64,000 nucleotides of DNA, taken from positions 372,001 through 436,000 of the forward strand of contig CBDANN010000006.1 in the NCBI GenBank assembly GCA_965197635.1. The letters are read 5' to 3'. Below the pieces are notes generated by a model, which did no database searches, was not told the DNA's origin, and saw nothing but the letters and a program-made list of their open reading frames with translations. Both the position numbers and the translations under genes were made by a program. Of this stretch, positions 25,686-33,143 are shown one piece after another. How positions within the stretch are numbered: position 1 is the stretch's first letter; each line of letters begins with the position of its first letter. Source of the stretch: Bin87 sp965197635. GTDB taxonomy: Bacteria > Chloroflexota > Dehalococcoidia > Lucifugimonadales > UBA3495.

Positions 25686-27029
25686 ATGCACGCCTTACAG
25701 GCCAATTACGTACACCCGGTGATGCGGGTGATCAACCTGCTGCAGGAGTTCTCGCTTCCGCTTATTCTGGGCGTGATACTGGGTCTGGTGGCGGCCAACG
25801 TGGACCAGCACTGGTACGAGGCACTGGTCGAGTTCAATCCTTTCGGCCACCATGCTTCGGTTCTCGGACATGAACTGACCCTCCACTTCATCAGCAACGG
25901 GATGTTCATGTGCCTCTTCTTTGGCGTCGCCGCCAAGGAAATCACCGAGTCAACGCTGCCGGGCGGAGTGCTGAACCCGCTGCGCCGCGCGATCAATCCT
26001 CTGGCCGGCACCTTGGGCGGAGTGTTCGGTCCCGTTGGATTGTACTTCGCGTTGGCGTGGGTTTTTTACGGGGGCACGGCGGATTTCGGAGCGGTGGCCA
26101 ACGGATGGGCCGTCCCGACGGCTACGGACATTGCCCTGGCCTGGCTGGTGGCGCGGGTGGTGTTCGGGCCGCTGCACGCGGCGGTGAACTTCCTGCTGCT
26201 GCTGGCCGTGGCGGACGACGCCATCGGACTGGTCATCATCGCCGTTTTTTACCCGGACCCACACCATCCGGTGGAACCAATCTGGCTGCTGCTGGTGGTT
26301 GGCGGAATGGCAGTTGCATACATCATGCGGCGGTTCCGCGTCCCCTGGTGGCCGGCATACATCCTGTCCGGCGGAGCGCTTTCCTGGGTGGGACTGGCCG
26401 GCGCTGGGGTGGAGCCGGCGTTGGCGCTGGCTCCCATAGTGCCATTCATGCCGCATTCGAGCCACCACGCCGAACCGTCCTCCGAAGCAACGCACGCTCT
26501 CGACATGGGGGGACCTCCACATTCCCACGCCGCCGCTGTCGAAGAGCACTCCGGCCATAGCGCACTGGAACAGTTCGAGCATCAGTTGAAATTGTTCGTG
26601 GACTTTGGGTTGTTCTTCTTCGCCTTTGCCAACGCCGGCGTGGCATTTTCCAGCATTGGTTGGGTCACCATGATGGTGCTGGTATCTTTGATTGTCGGGA
26701 AGGCCATTGGCGTAACATTGTTTTCGTGGCTGGCGTCGCGGATGGGATTTCCGCTGCCTCCGGGCATGAGCGTGCGGCACCTGGTGGTTACGGGCGTTAT
26801 CGCCGGCCTGGGCCTGACGGTAGCTCTGTTCGTGGCTGGCAAAGCCTTCCCGGGCGACTCGCCTTTCCAGGAGCCAGGGAAGATGGGGGCCGTGTTCAGC
26901 ATCGGCGCGGCATTGGTGGCGTACGTCCTGGGGAAGGCGCTGCACGTCCGCCAGGAGGGGCTCCGGCCCCGGCTTGAATTCCCGTGGAGCCGGCACGACC
27001 GCGAGGTTACGACCACCACAGACGACTAA
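25686..27029 (+). CDS. nhaA: Na+/H+ antiporter NhaA
   Basis: A 447-residue, 11-12 helix sodium/proton antiporter. The first helix opens SLPLILGVILGLVAANV; WAVPTATDIALAW holds the TM4 broken-helix motif, and LLAVADDAIGLVIIAVFY the paired aspartates that carry Na+/H+. ISNGMFMCLFFGVAAKEI and VGKAIGVTLFSWLASRMG are also typical. An extra His-rich loop (residues 255-290, HSSHHAEPSS to EEHSGHSALEQ) sits between the two halves. It exports Na+ at alkaline pH, in line with a saline habitat. Confidence 0.93.
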   Translation: MHALQANYVHPVMRVINLLQEFSLPLILGVILGLVAANVDQHWYEALVEFNPFGHHASVLGHELTLHFISNGMFMCLFFGVAAKEITESTLPGGVLNPLRRAINPLAGTLGGVFGPVGLYFALAWVFYGGTADFGAVANGWAVPTATDIALAWLVARVVFGPLHAAVNFLLLLAVADDAIGLVIIAVFYPDPHHPVEPIWLLLVVGGMAVAYIMRRFRVPWWPAYILSGGALSWVGLAGAGVEPALALAPIVPFMPHSSHHAEPSSEATHALDMGGPPHSHAAAVEEHSGHSALEQFEHQLKLFVDFGLFFFAFANAGVAFSSIGWVTMMVLVSLIVGKAIGVTLFSWLASRMGFPLPPGMSVRHLVVTGVIAGLGLTVALFVAGKAFPGDSPFQEPGKMGAVFSIGAALVAYVLGKALHVRQEGLRPRLEFPWSRHDREVTTTTDD

Positions 27030-27056
27030 TCACGACAGCATGAGGAGAACACGGGC

Positions 27057-27350
27057 ATGGCATTGATTGGGGTACTAACGCACCACTGGGCCAAAGCGGA
27101 CAAGGTGGACGAGGCGAAGGCGCTGCTGGACCGTAACGGCGAGGCGCAAAGCCGGGCGCCCGGGTTCGGCGCGCGCCATACTTTCGTCTCACTGTCCGAC
27201 CCGACGAAGATATCTACGTTGGTGACCTGGGACAACAACGAAATCTACGACGCCTGGCGCGCCAGCCCCGAGCGGGCAGTGGCGATGGCAGGAGCGGAGG
27301 AGCTTTGGGCGCAGCCGCCGGAATCGGAGCGGTTTGAGATGCAGGACTGA
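27057..27350 (+). CDS. ABM-domain (antibiotic biosynthesis monooxygenase-like) protein
   Basis: A 97-residue dimeric alpha-beta barrel candidate. VLTHHWAKADKVDEAKALLD, PGFGARHTFVSLSDPTKI, LVTWDNNEIYDAWRAS and the terminal ESERFEMQD fit small ABM/EthD-like proteins that act on aromatic substrates or heme. It lies 27 bases after nhaA, with GAGGAG before the ATG. The reaction is unknown. Confidence 0.65.
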   Translation: MALIGVLTHHWAKADKVDEAKALLDRNGEAQSRAPGFGARHTFVSLSDPTKISTLVTWDNNEIYDAWRASPERAVAMAGAEELWAQPPESERFEMQD

Positions 27351-27361
27351 GCGAAAGGTCA

Positions 27362-27442
27362 GTCAGAATCAGGATTTGCCGGATTTCCTGATTTTCAGGA
27401 TGGGAATCTTCATCCGGTGGATCCTCCGACCCCGATTCTGAC
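27362..27442. repeat. Intergenic inverted repeat
   Basis: GTCAGAATC (27362-27370) and GATTCTGAC (27434-27442) bound a segment containing GGATTTGCCGGATTTCCTGA and AGGATGGGAATCTTCATCC. This resembles a repeat found between genes in many Chloroflexota and cyanobacteria. It lies between the convergent ABM and BioD-like genes. Confidence 0.7.
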
Positions 27443-27491
27443 AACCGGGTCTCAGGCCACTCCAGCGGCAGGGGCAGCTTTGAACCTGCCG

Positions 27492-28472
27492 TTACGACAA
27501 CAGCGCTGAAAGGTCCACGCGCCCATCCAGCAGGTCGGCCATTCGCTCTGCCTTGTGTGCCTGGTGGGGGACGGAAGCCTCCAGCAGGCCGCCCACGGCA
27601 TCGGCGGTGGCGACGGTGCCACCGTCAACCAGAAGGACCGGCACGTTGCGTTTGCCAGCCTCCACGCGGATGTATTCGGTGGGGCGCGCGCCGCCGGTGA
27701 GGACCAGACAGCGAGTGTCCTGCATCAACGAGGCCATCTGGATGTCGGGACGCTCGGCGCGGGTGATCACGGCCTGGTGGGAATAACGCCCGAAGTAACC
27801 GGCGCCGGAGTCCATGATATTGCCGCCGATGAGGAAGCGGTCAATCCATGCGTCGCCGTCGTCGGGCGCCAGTTCCCACCGTCCGCCCAGTTCCCGGGCC
27901 AGCTGCGCCATCGTGAGCGAGAGCATAGGACGGTCTTCGGGCAAAGCCGCGATGGTGGGGAGGCCGACAGTGGCGATCTCGGACAGGATGCTTTCCACCC
28001 GCTGCACCCGGTAGCGGGGGGTCTGGTTGACTATCACGCCGGCCAGGCGGTCGCCCAACGTAGCCACGCTGCTCGAGATTGACACCGCCGACAGCAGAGC
28101 GTCGTATCCGAAAACGGCCACCACTCGGGCGGACAGCCGCTCCGCCAATCCGACGGTCAACGGCGACGATACGCCGGAACCGTCGCGGGGAGTAGGGATC
28201 TCCACGACCACGTGCTCGCTAATGCCGGTGAGGGAACGCACGGCGTTGGCCGCGGCGTCCAGCCCGGCGGCATCCTCGACGGAAGCAACGGCAACGCCGC
28301 CACGGAGGTTACGCGCGAAATAGGCGGCGTCGGGGTCGGTGCGCCCCGCCGGTGAGAGGGGTTTGCACGCGGACACGGCAACTCCGGCGCGACCAATAAG
28401 GGTCGCCAGACCCGCCGCGATGGCGGTTTTGCCGGCGCCGGGTTGATGGGATGCTACGAGGAGGATTGCCAT
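27492..28472 (-). CDS. BioD-like P-loop protein with DRTGG domain
   Basis: A 326-residue protein. The N-terminal P-loop is VASHQPGAGKTAIAAGL with a dethiobiotin-synthetase-like fold (VVVEIPTPRDGSG, VIVNQTPRYRV). The C-terminal DRTGG domain (residues 195-320) has GGNIMDSGAGYFGRYSHQAV, LVLTGGARPTEYIRVEAG and VPVLLVDGGTVATADAV. This is the arrangement of the N-terminal part of long phosphotransacetylases, but without the Pta catalytic domain. A regulatory or scavenging nucleotide-binding role is probable. Last gene of the minus-strand run from 31170. Confidence 0.8.
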   Translation of the reverse strand: MAILLVASHQPGAGKTAIAAGLATLIGRAGVAVSACKPLSPAGRTDPDAAYFARNLRGGVAVASVEDAAGLDAAANAVRSLTGISEHVVVEIPTPRDGSGVSSPLTVGLAERLSARVVAVFGYDALLSAVSISSSVATLGDRLAGVIVNQTPRYRVQRVESILSEIATVGLPTIAALPEDRPMLSLTMAQLARELGGRWELAPDDGDAWIDRFLIGGNIMDSGAGYFGRYSHQAVITRAERPDIQMASLMQDTRCLVLTGGARPTEYIRVEAGKRNVPVLLVDGGTVATADAVGGLLEASVPHQAHKAERMADLLDGRVDLSALLS

Positions 28473-28502
28473 AGGATACCGGGAGAAGATTATGGCTCGC
28501 GG

Positions 28503-28835
28503 TTATTCGGGGCTGATCGGCATGCGGAAGATGGGTTGGCCGTCCGCGTCGTGGGAATGGTTGGCCAGGGCAAGCAGAAGCTGTTGGTTGCCGCGACGCA
28601 TCTCTTCGAGCAACTCGTTCCGCTGCTGGCGTATCTCTTCACGCATCTCGTTCCCCTGCTGGCGCATCTCTTCACGCATCTCGCGCATCTCGTCGGCCAA
28701 TTGGTCAACCCGGTGTTCCAGATGGCCGACCCGGTTGCTGAGCTTGCCCAGCCAGAAAAACCCGCCTCCGATGAGCGTGAGCAGGGTGACGAAGCTGATT
28801 GTTGCCGCAGCGACGGCCGGGTCAATGCTTATCAT
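28503..28835 (-). CDS. Membrane-anchored coiled-coil protein, unknown
   Basis: 110 residues: a single N-terminal transmembrane helix (AAATISFVTLLTLIGGGFF), then a continuous heptad region with alternating MREEMRQQ, MREEIRQQ and LLEEMRRG units (residues 35-82), and a short tail. It ends 30 bases before the BioD-like gene on the same strand. Function unknown. Confidence 0.6.
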   Translation of the reverse strand: MISIDPAVAAATISFVTLLTLIGGGFFWLGKLSNRVGHLEHRVDQLADEMREMREEMRQQGNEMREEIRQQRNELLEEMRRGNQQLLLALANHSHDADGQPIFRMPISPE

Positions 28836-28871
28836 GGTTAATGCGCACCTGCTCCGGTGTGCTGCGAAGAC

Positions 28872-29573
28872 TTAGTAGTCATCCACCCGGTTCTCAATGA
28901 AGGTGGGGTCGAAGCCGGGCGGGAAGTTGGTGGTGTCGTCCCATTTGCCCATGGTCATGTCGCAACGGTGGAGGCTGGCCTTGTCGAAATTGGCTCCCCT
29001 CATGTCGGTCATAATCCACATGGAGTCGCGGATTTTGGCGTTGGTGAAGTCGGCGCCCTGCATGACGGCGCGGCTCACGTCGGCGCCGTTCAGGTTCGCG
29101 CCCTGCCAGTTGGAACCAGTGAGGATTGCGGAGCGCAGGTCGATCTCGATGGCGGTGGTCTGGCTGCAATCGGCGCCGGTGAGGTCGGTGTTGAGGAAGG
29201 AGGCGCGATTGAGGCGGGACCACTGCAGGATTGCTTCCTGCATATTGGACTGCTTGAGGTCGGCCCAGAAGAGGTTGGTGTTGCGCAGGATGGTGGTCGC
29301 CAACTTGGCGGAGGCCAGGGTCGCTCCGTAAAGGTCCGATCCGGTGAAGTCGGCGGAGCGCAGATCGGCGCGGGAAAAGTTCGCTCTGGTGAGCCGGCAG
29401 TCGCACAGCGCCGCGCCGCGCAGGTCAGAGCCGCGCAGATCAATGCCGGCGAGATCCAGTCCCTGCAGGTCGGCGATGCGCAGGTCGAGCTGGGTTTCGG
29501 GATTTTCGGCGCGCCAGGCATCCAGGGCGACTTTGCCGTCCTTGACGATGGCGACGTGTTCGGAATTAGCCAT
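28872..29573 (-). CDS. Pentapeptide-repeat protein
   Basis: 233 residues, of which about 30-215 follow the A(D/N)LxX pentapeptide pattern of a right-handed quadrilateral beta-helix: GIDLRGSDLRGAALCDCRLT, ANFSRADLRSADFTGSDLYG and ANLNGADVSRAVMQGADFTN. Some members protect DNA gyrase by mimicking DNA; most have no known role. Its ATG follows directly on the stop of the selenoprotein gene (TAAATG), so the two are translationally coupled. Confidence 0.88.
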   Translation of the reverse strand: MANSEHVAIVKDGKVALDAWRAENPETQLDLRIADLQGLDLAGIDLRGSDLRGAALCDCRLTRANFSRADLRSADFTGSDLYGATLASAKLATTILRNTNLFWADLKQSNMQEAILQWSRLNRASFLNTDLTGADCSQTTAIEIDLRSAILTGSNWQGANLNGADVSRAVMQGADFTNAKIRDSMWIMTDMRGANFDKASLHRCDMTMGKWDDTTNFPPGFDPTFIENRVDDY

Positions 29574-29888
29574 TTAGCCCCTGGCAGCCATCATCTCGTC
29601 CTCAACGTCAAAGACGCGTTCGGCGATGACCATTTTGAGTTCGTTGACCTTGCTGTAGCCGGGATATTCGTCGCCCTCTTCGTCGAAGCGGTCGAAGATT
29701 TTTTCGCCGTCCAGGTAAATCTCGAGGCGGCCCTTGCCGGCGGGGGTCATCTTGATGGCAATATCGCCGGCGTTTTGGGAACGCCAGAATTCGGTCGCCA
29801 GCCACGTGGCGAGGCCGTGGTAGCCTCAAGGCACGCAGTAGACGATGTCCACTTCAACTTTGCCGAACTCGGACCTGGTCATTGTCAT
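29574..29888 (-). CDS. SelW/SelT/SelH (Rdx) family selenoprotein with in-frame UGA
   Basis: Read through one TGA (29828-29826, codon 21), this 104-residue frame starts MTMTRSEFGKVEVDIVYCVP and then gives U-GYHGLATWLATEFW. It continues with DIAIKMTPAGKGRLEIYLDG and FDRFDEEGDEYPGY. This is the thioredoxin-like Rdx fold with its CxxU redox motif (Cys18-Val-Pro-Sec21); most relatives have CxxC. ATG 29888 has GGAG about nine bases upstream. The stop TAA is directly followed by the pentapeptide-repeat start. A 5-bp stem CCACG/CGTGG (29816-29820 with 29802-29806) begins five bases after the TGA and could be part of a bacterial SECIS. A Cys-to-stop mutation is the alternative, but the coding pattern past the TGA is intact. 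Confidence 0.82.
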
Positions 29889-29958
29889 AAGAACTGCTCC
29901 AATTCTTTATCGTTCTTGTGGGATTACGATGCTAAGCCGGGCAGATACCCGCTAAGCC

Positions 29959-30318
29959 TCACAGACTTTCCAACAGGTAGATGAAGTTAGCCATTTCCCC
30001 TTTGCCGTGGCGGATTTGGTTGGAGTTGGGCGGCCCGCCGTAGAACCGCGAGTGGAACCAACTTGCCAACGCGTAGTAGGTGTACAGAACTGGCGGGGCA
30101 CCCTCATCATCAACCAGACGCAACACAGTTTCCTCTAGATCTCTGTGCGCTCCGTGCTGCCAACCTCTGCGCTCGGCGACGGCTTTGATAGCGTGGGCAG
30201 CCGCTCCCCACAGCTTGTTGCCGGCCTCTTCCAACTCGCCGCGCTCGACTTCCCCGTCCACCAGATCGAGGAAATGCCAGCTACGTTCGGAGTGGTAATC
30301 GACAACTGTGGTCATCAT
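29959..30318 (-). CDS. PaREP1-like small helical protein
   Basis: About 119 residues from ATG 30318 (or 30315). The upstream extension of the frame, rich in Cys/Arg, looks non-coding. RGELEEAGNKLWGAAAHAIK, AERRGWQHGAHRDLEETVLR and the end SWFHSRFYGG align well with the gene at 36878 (GDLRQASEKGWGAAAEIVKA, AEHRGWEHGSHDSL). The family is all-alpha and HEPN-like; function unknown. Confidence 0.68.
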   Translation of the reverse strand: MMTTVVDYHSERSWHFLDLVDGEVERGELEEAGNKLWGAAAHAIKAVAERRGWQHGAHRDLEETVLRLVDDEGAPPVLYTYYALASWFHSRFYGGPPNSNQIRHGKGEMANFIYLLESL

Positions 30319-30343
30319 GCACTGTCGCGCTTCACAGCCGCAC

Positions 30344-30763
30344 TTACACGCGGGCGCTGGCCTGTCCGACGGCGGTCTTGTCGCCGTTCTGGTTCTCGCA
30401 GTAGACGTCAACGGTGACCAGCGTGGTGCCGTCGTCCTGCGGATCGCGGCTGTTGACCTGGCCGTGGACGGAGACGGTATCGCCGTGCTTGACCGGGCGC
30501 AGGAATTTCAGGTTGACGTTGCCACTGCGATGGAAGGCGTCGGCGCCGATGAACTTGCGCATAGCCTCGGTGCAGAAGGCGATGCTCATGCGGCCGGAGG
30601 CGATGGCGTAGGTGGTGCCGAGGCGCTTGGAGGCCAGTTCCGGGTCGTTGTGGATGTTGGCCCGGTTCAGGATGCCGCAAGCTTCAAACTGGTTGATTAC
30701 GTCCTGGGTGATGTGCTTGGTGACGACGGGCAGCGTTTCGCTGTCTAACCTTGCGGATGCCAT
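30344..30763 (-). CDS. MaoC-like hydratase subunit
   Basis: A 139-residue hot-dog protein. LNRANIHNDPELASKRLG corresponds to the hydratase-2 motif region containing the catalytic Asp/His (N-x-H-x-D), then MSIAFCTEAMRKFIG, LKFLRPVKHGDTVSVHGQV and VTVDVYCENQNGDK. It overlaps the preceding gene by 19 bases, as in two-component MaoC hydratases where one subunit carries the active site. Likely adds water to, or removes it from, an acyl-CoA. Confidence 0.78.
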   Translation of the reverse strand: MASARLDSETLPVVTKHITQDVINQFEACGILNRANIHNDPELASKRLGTTYAIASGRMSIAFCTEAMRKFIGADAFHRSGNVNLKFLRPVKHGDTVSVHGQVNSRDPQDDGTTLVTVDVYCENQNGDKTAVGQASARV

Positions 30764-31170
30764 TTTTTGCCCAACTCCTCGGGTTTCTTGATCTGATAGG
30801 TGCGCATTTTCTCGATGAGGCGCCCGTCCTCGTCGGTTGCGGTGGCCTCGATGACCAGGTAAGGCTTTTCGCGGCGGACGAACTTGTCGTGGATCCGGCC
30901 GGTGACGCGGATCTTCCGGCCGGGAACGGGCGCGTTGAACAGATCGATCTCGTTGCCGGCATTGATGCTGCCGGTCTGGTCGTCGTAGGCAAGGGACAGG
31001 GAGGTGGCGTCGTGCTTCACGGCGATGGTGGGGAAAACGGCGTCGGGATCGTCCACAGCGCGGCGGTAGAGGTCCACCATCTCCTGGGTGAGCAGGTACT
31101 CGTAAGAACCCAACTCCTCACCAATCTGAACCTCGTCGTAATCGAAGAGGGGAAGTTCCTGTTCTGCCAT
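30745..31170 (-). CDS. FAS1/MaoC-type dehydratase N-terminal-like subunit
   Basis: 141 residues. LFDYDEVQIGEELGSYEYLL, ITVEMVDLYRRAVDDPDAVFP-like segment and PVPGRKIRVTGRIHDKFVRR match the non-catalytic N-terminal hot-dog half of MaoC/FAS1-like dehydratases. With the overlapping downstream gene it forms a heteromeric hydratase. GGGAGTGTCCC lies just before ATG 31170. First gene of the minus-strand run. Confidence 0.75.
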   Translation of the reverse strand: MAEQELPLFDYDEVQIGEELGSYEYLLTQEMVDLYRRAVDDPDAVFPTIAVKHDATSLSLAYDDQTGSINAGNEIDLFNAPVPGRKIRVTGRIHDKFVRREKPYLVIEATATDEDGRLIEKMRTYQIKKPEELGKKWHPQG

Positions 31171-31381
31171 AATGGGACACTCCCAATATCAGTGAAGTAA
31201 GTGGCACTAACGATACCGCAGCGGTGGGCGGGCGTCAATTGGATGGCGCGCCCCCGATGAGGCGCGCTGCTTCATCCGCTTGAGGCGATGCCCTCCCAAC
31301 ATCGAGAAGTCGAAAACGCTTTTAGCACACATAGCCGTTTCCCGGTACACTGTAGGCGCCGACTTCGCAAAGCGATCCGCT

Positions 31382-32512
31382 ATGAGCACCCCTTACCACA
31401 TTACTGAACTCCTGGCAGCTCTGGAGCATGATCCGGAGCTTGAAGCCGCCCTGCGCGAGCGCATCATGGGCGAAGAATTGGGCCGACTGCCAGCGGCCGT
31501 TCAGCGTAACCAGGGGATGATCGCGGAGCTCATGGAGCGACAGATCGAGCTTTCCGACGCCAGCAAAATGGCGATGGAAGCTCTGACTTCAGCCGTTGAA
31601 CAACTCTTTGCCATGGTAGCCAACCTGACGGAGACCGTTGGAGATCACGAGCAACGCCTGGGTCGAGTGGAAACCGATATCAGCGAACTCAAAGAAGGGC
31701 AGGCGGCGCTCCTCAGCACGGTCAACGACATCCGGAGGCAACAGCAGGAAATGGCCGAGCGCCAGGACCGCATGGAAGCCGACCTCAAAGAGATGAAGGA
31801 AGGCATCGCCGCGATAGCCGCGAGACAGGACGTTATGGATGGCCGGCTCGACGGCACCGATGGCCGGCTCGACGGCATCGATGGCCGGCTCGACGGCATC
31901 GATGGCCGGCTCGACGGCATCGATGGCCGGCTCGACGGCATCGATGGCCGGCTCGACGGCATCGATGGCCGGCTCGACGGCATCGGTGGCCGGCTCGACG
32001 GCATCGACACCTGGCAAGAAGCCGCGGACGCACGCTTCGACTCCATCGACCAGCGTCTCGACAATATGCAGGGCCAGCTCAACAACCTGACTGGCACGGA
32101 CTACGAGCGCAAGGCCGTTCGAAGAGCCGCTCGATTGGTTAGGCGACATCTCAACGTGCAGAGCGGGGAAGTCGTGCTTGCCATCAGCAAACCGGACAGC
32201 AACGCCATAGCCGAACTGGTGAACAACGCAGCCGACCGGGGCGCCATCACGGACGACGACGCCGATGATCTGGACCGGGCCGACATCATCCTGAAAGGGT
32301 ATTCACCGGAAGGCTCGGATGTCTACGTGGTGGGCGAGGTTTCCATTACCATCGGAGACAGGGACATCGACCGAGCCTACGCACGTGCCCGCATCCTGCA
32401 GAACGCCAGCGGCACAACGACCAATGCGGTTGTCATAGGAATTGAAATCTCGTATGCCAACCAGGAACGTGCCCGAAGCAACAACGTTATGGTGATCAAC
32501 CTGGAAGACTGA
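31382..32512 (+). CDS. Coiled-coil protein with DGRLDGI repeats and nuclease-like C-terminus
   Basis: 376 residues from ATG 31382. Residues 60-150 are coiled coil. Residues 153-208 are eight perfect heptads of the form DGRLDGI, encoded by 21-bp DNA repeats; a second coil (ADARFDSIDQRLDNMQGQLN) follows. The C-terminal 150 residues (SPEGSDVYVVGEVSITIGDR, IDRAYARARILQNA) resemble PD-(D/E)XK-like domains of DUF3782-type proteins, where E-x-S follows the catalytic Asp. Function unknown; the repeat number probably varies between strains. Confidence 0.65.
   Translation: MSTPYHITELLAALEHDPELEAALRERIMGEELGRLPAAVQRNQGMIAELMERQIELSDASKMAMEALTSAVEQLFAMVANLTETVGDHEQRLGRVETDISELKEGQAALLSTVNDIRRQQQEMAERQDRMEADLKEMKEGIAAIAARQDVMDGRLDGTDGRLDGIDGRLDGIDGRLDGIDGRLDGIDGRLDGIDGRLDGIGGRLDGIDTWQEAADARFDSIDQRLDNMQGQLNNLTGTDYERKAVRRAARLVRRHLNVQSGEVVLAISKPDSNAIAELVNNAADRGAITDDDADDLDRADIILKGYSPEGSDVYVVGEVSITIGDRDIDRAYARARILQNASGTTTNAVVIGIEISYANQERARSNNVMVINLED
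31838..32005 (+). repeat. 21-bp tandem repeat, 8 units
   Basis: GATGGCCGGCTCGACGGCAT (plus C) repeated eight times with only two changed units (ACC at the end of unit 1, GGT at the start of unit 8). It encodes DGRLDGI heptads in the coiled-coil protein. Confidence 0.95.
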
Positions 32513-32628
32513 AGCCGCATGGTGAAAGGAACCCGTCGCCGCAAGCCGAGGCCCCGGAGCGGTAACGCGCCACCCGGTTTGACGAGACCGTTCGCCGGGG
32601 CAAGAGGGCATAAGCGCGCCAAAAAGCG

Positions 32629-32657
32629 TTGACAATTTGGGGGTTTTTGCGTAATCT
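32629..32657 (+). promoter_or_regulatory. Sigma-70-type promoter of the tRNA-tuf operon
   Basis: TTGACA (32629-32634), 17-bp spacer, TAATCT (32652-32657). This near-consensus pair lies about 100 bp upstream of the first tRNA gene and is the best promoter seen in the window. Confidence 0.85.
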
Positions 32658-32683
32658 ATCCAAGGACTGGCGAAAACCGGAAG

Positions 32684-32709
32684 GCCCCGGAAGATGCCGG
32701 GGCTTTTTT
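32684..32709 (+). terminator. Intrinsic terminator in the tRNA-tuf leader
   Basis: GCCCCGG (32684-32690) pairs with CCGGGGC (32697-32703) and is followed by TTTTTT. It lies between the promoter and the tRNA genes, so it would stop transcripts about 45 nt after initiation. It may act as an attenuator or make a short leader RNA. It could also terminate the upstream coiled-coil gene. Confidence 0.85.
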
Positions 32710-32757
32710 AGCGTGTGGCGGGCCTTCCACCCACGCGGTTGATGGTGGTTCACCCTG

Positions 32758-32833
32758 GCCCCGGTGGCGCAATTGGCAGCGCAGCCGATTTGTAATCGGC
32801 AGGTTAGGGGTTCGAGTCCCCTCTGGGGCTCCA
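32758..32833 (+). tRNA. trnT(tgt): tRNA-Thr (anticodon TGT)
   Basis: A 76-nt cloverleaf: acceptor GCCCCGG/CTGGGGC, anticodon stem CCGA/TCGG with loop TTTGTAA, T arm AGGGG TTCGAGT CCCCT, and an encoded CCA end. Confidence 0.96.
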
Positions 32834-32880
32834 GAATAGTTTCGTTAGCCGACGAAACGAGAGGCAACACAACCGCACAT

Positions 32881-32968
32881 GGAGGGGTGGGTGAGTGGTT
32901 AAAACCACCAGACTGTAAATCTGGCGCTCTGACGGGCTTCGCAGGTTCGAATCCTGCCCCCTCCACCA
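32881..32968 (+). tRNA. trnY(gta): tRNA-Tyr (anticodon GTA)
   Basis: An 88-nt class II tRNA: acceptor GGAGGGG/CCCCTCC, anticodon stem CCAGA/TCTGG with loop CTGTAAA, a long variable arm (GCGCTCTGACGGGCTTCGC), TTCGAAT T-loop, and an encoded CCA. Confidence 0.96.
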
Positions 32969-32990
32969 TCTTGACAACCATCATCAATCT

Positions 32991-33065
32991 GCCCAAGTAG
33001 CTCAGCGGTAGAGCACGTTCTTGGTAAGAACGGGGTCGGCGGTTCGATTCCGCCCTTGGGCTCCA
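32991..33065 (+). tRNA. trnT(ggt): tRNA-Thr (anticodon GGT)
   Basis: A 75-nt cloverleaf: acceptor GCCCAAG/CTTGGGC, anticodon stem GTTCT/AGAAC with loop TGGTA including GGT, TTCGATT T-loop, and an encoded CCA. The order Thr-Tyr-Thr-tuf mirrors thrU-tyrU-(glyT)-thrT-tufB of enterobacteria, without the glycine tRNA. Confidence 0.96.
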
Positions 33066-33143
33066 TTCGGCGTCAATAGCCCGCCGGGTCAGCCCGCGGG
33101 AAGACACGAAAACCAAACAAGGAGCAAGGAGTTACTCCCCACC

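Noticed and set aside
31838..32005. CRISPR or minisatellite regulatory array
   Set aside because: Units are contiguous and encode coiled-coil heptads within a long open frame.
33021..33143. N-terminal extension of EF-Tu
   Set aside because: It would translate through tRNA-Thr; MAKQVFDRTKP at 33144 is the conserved start.
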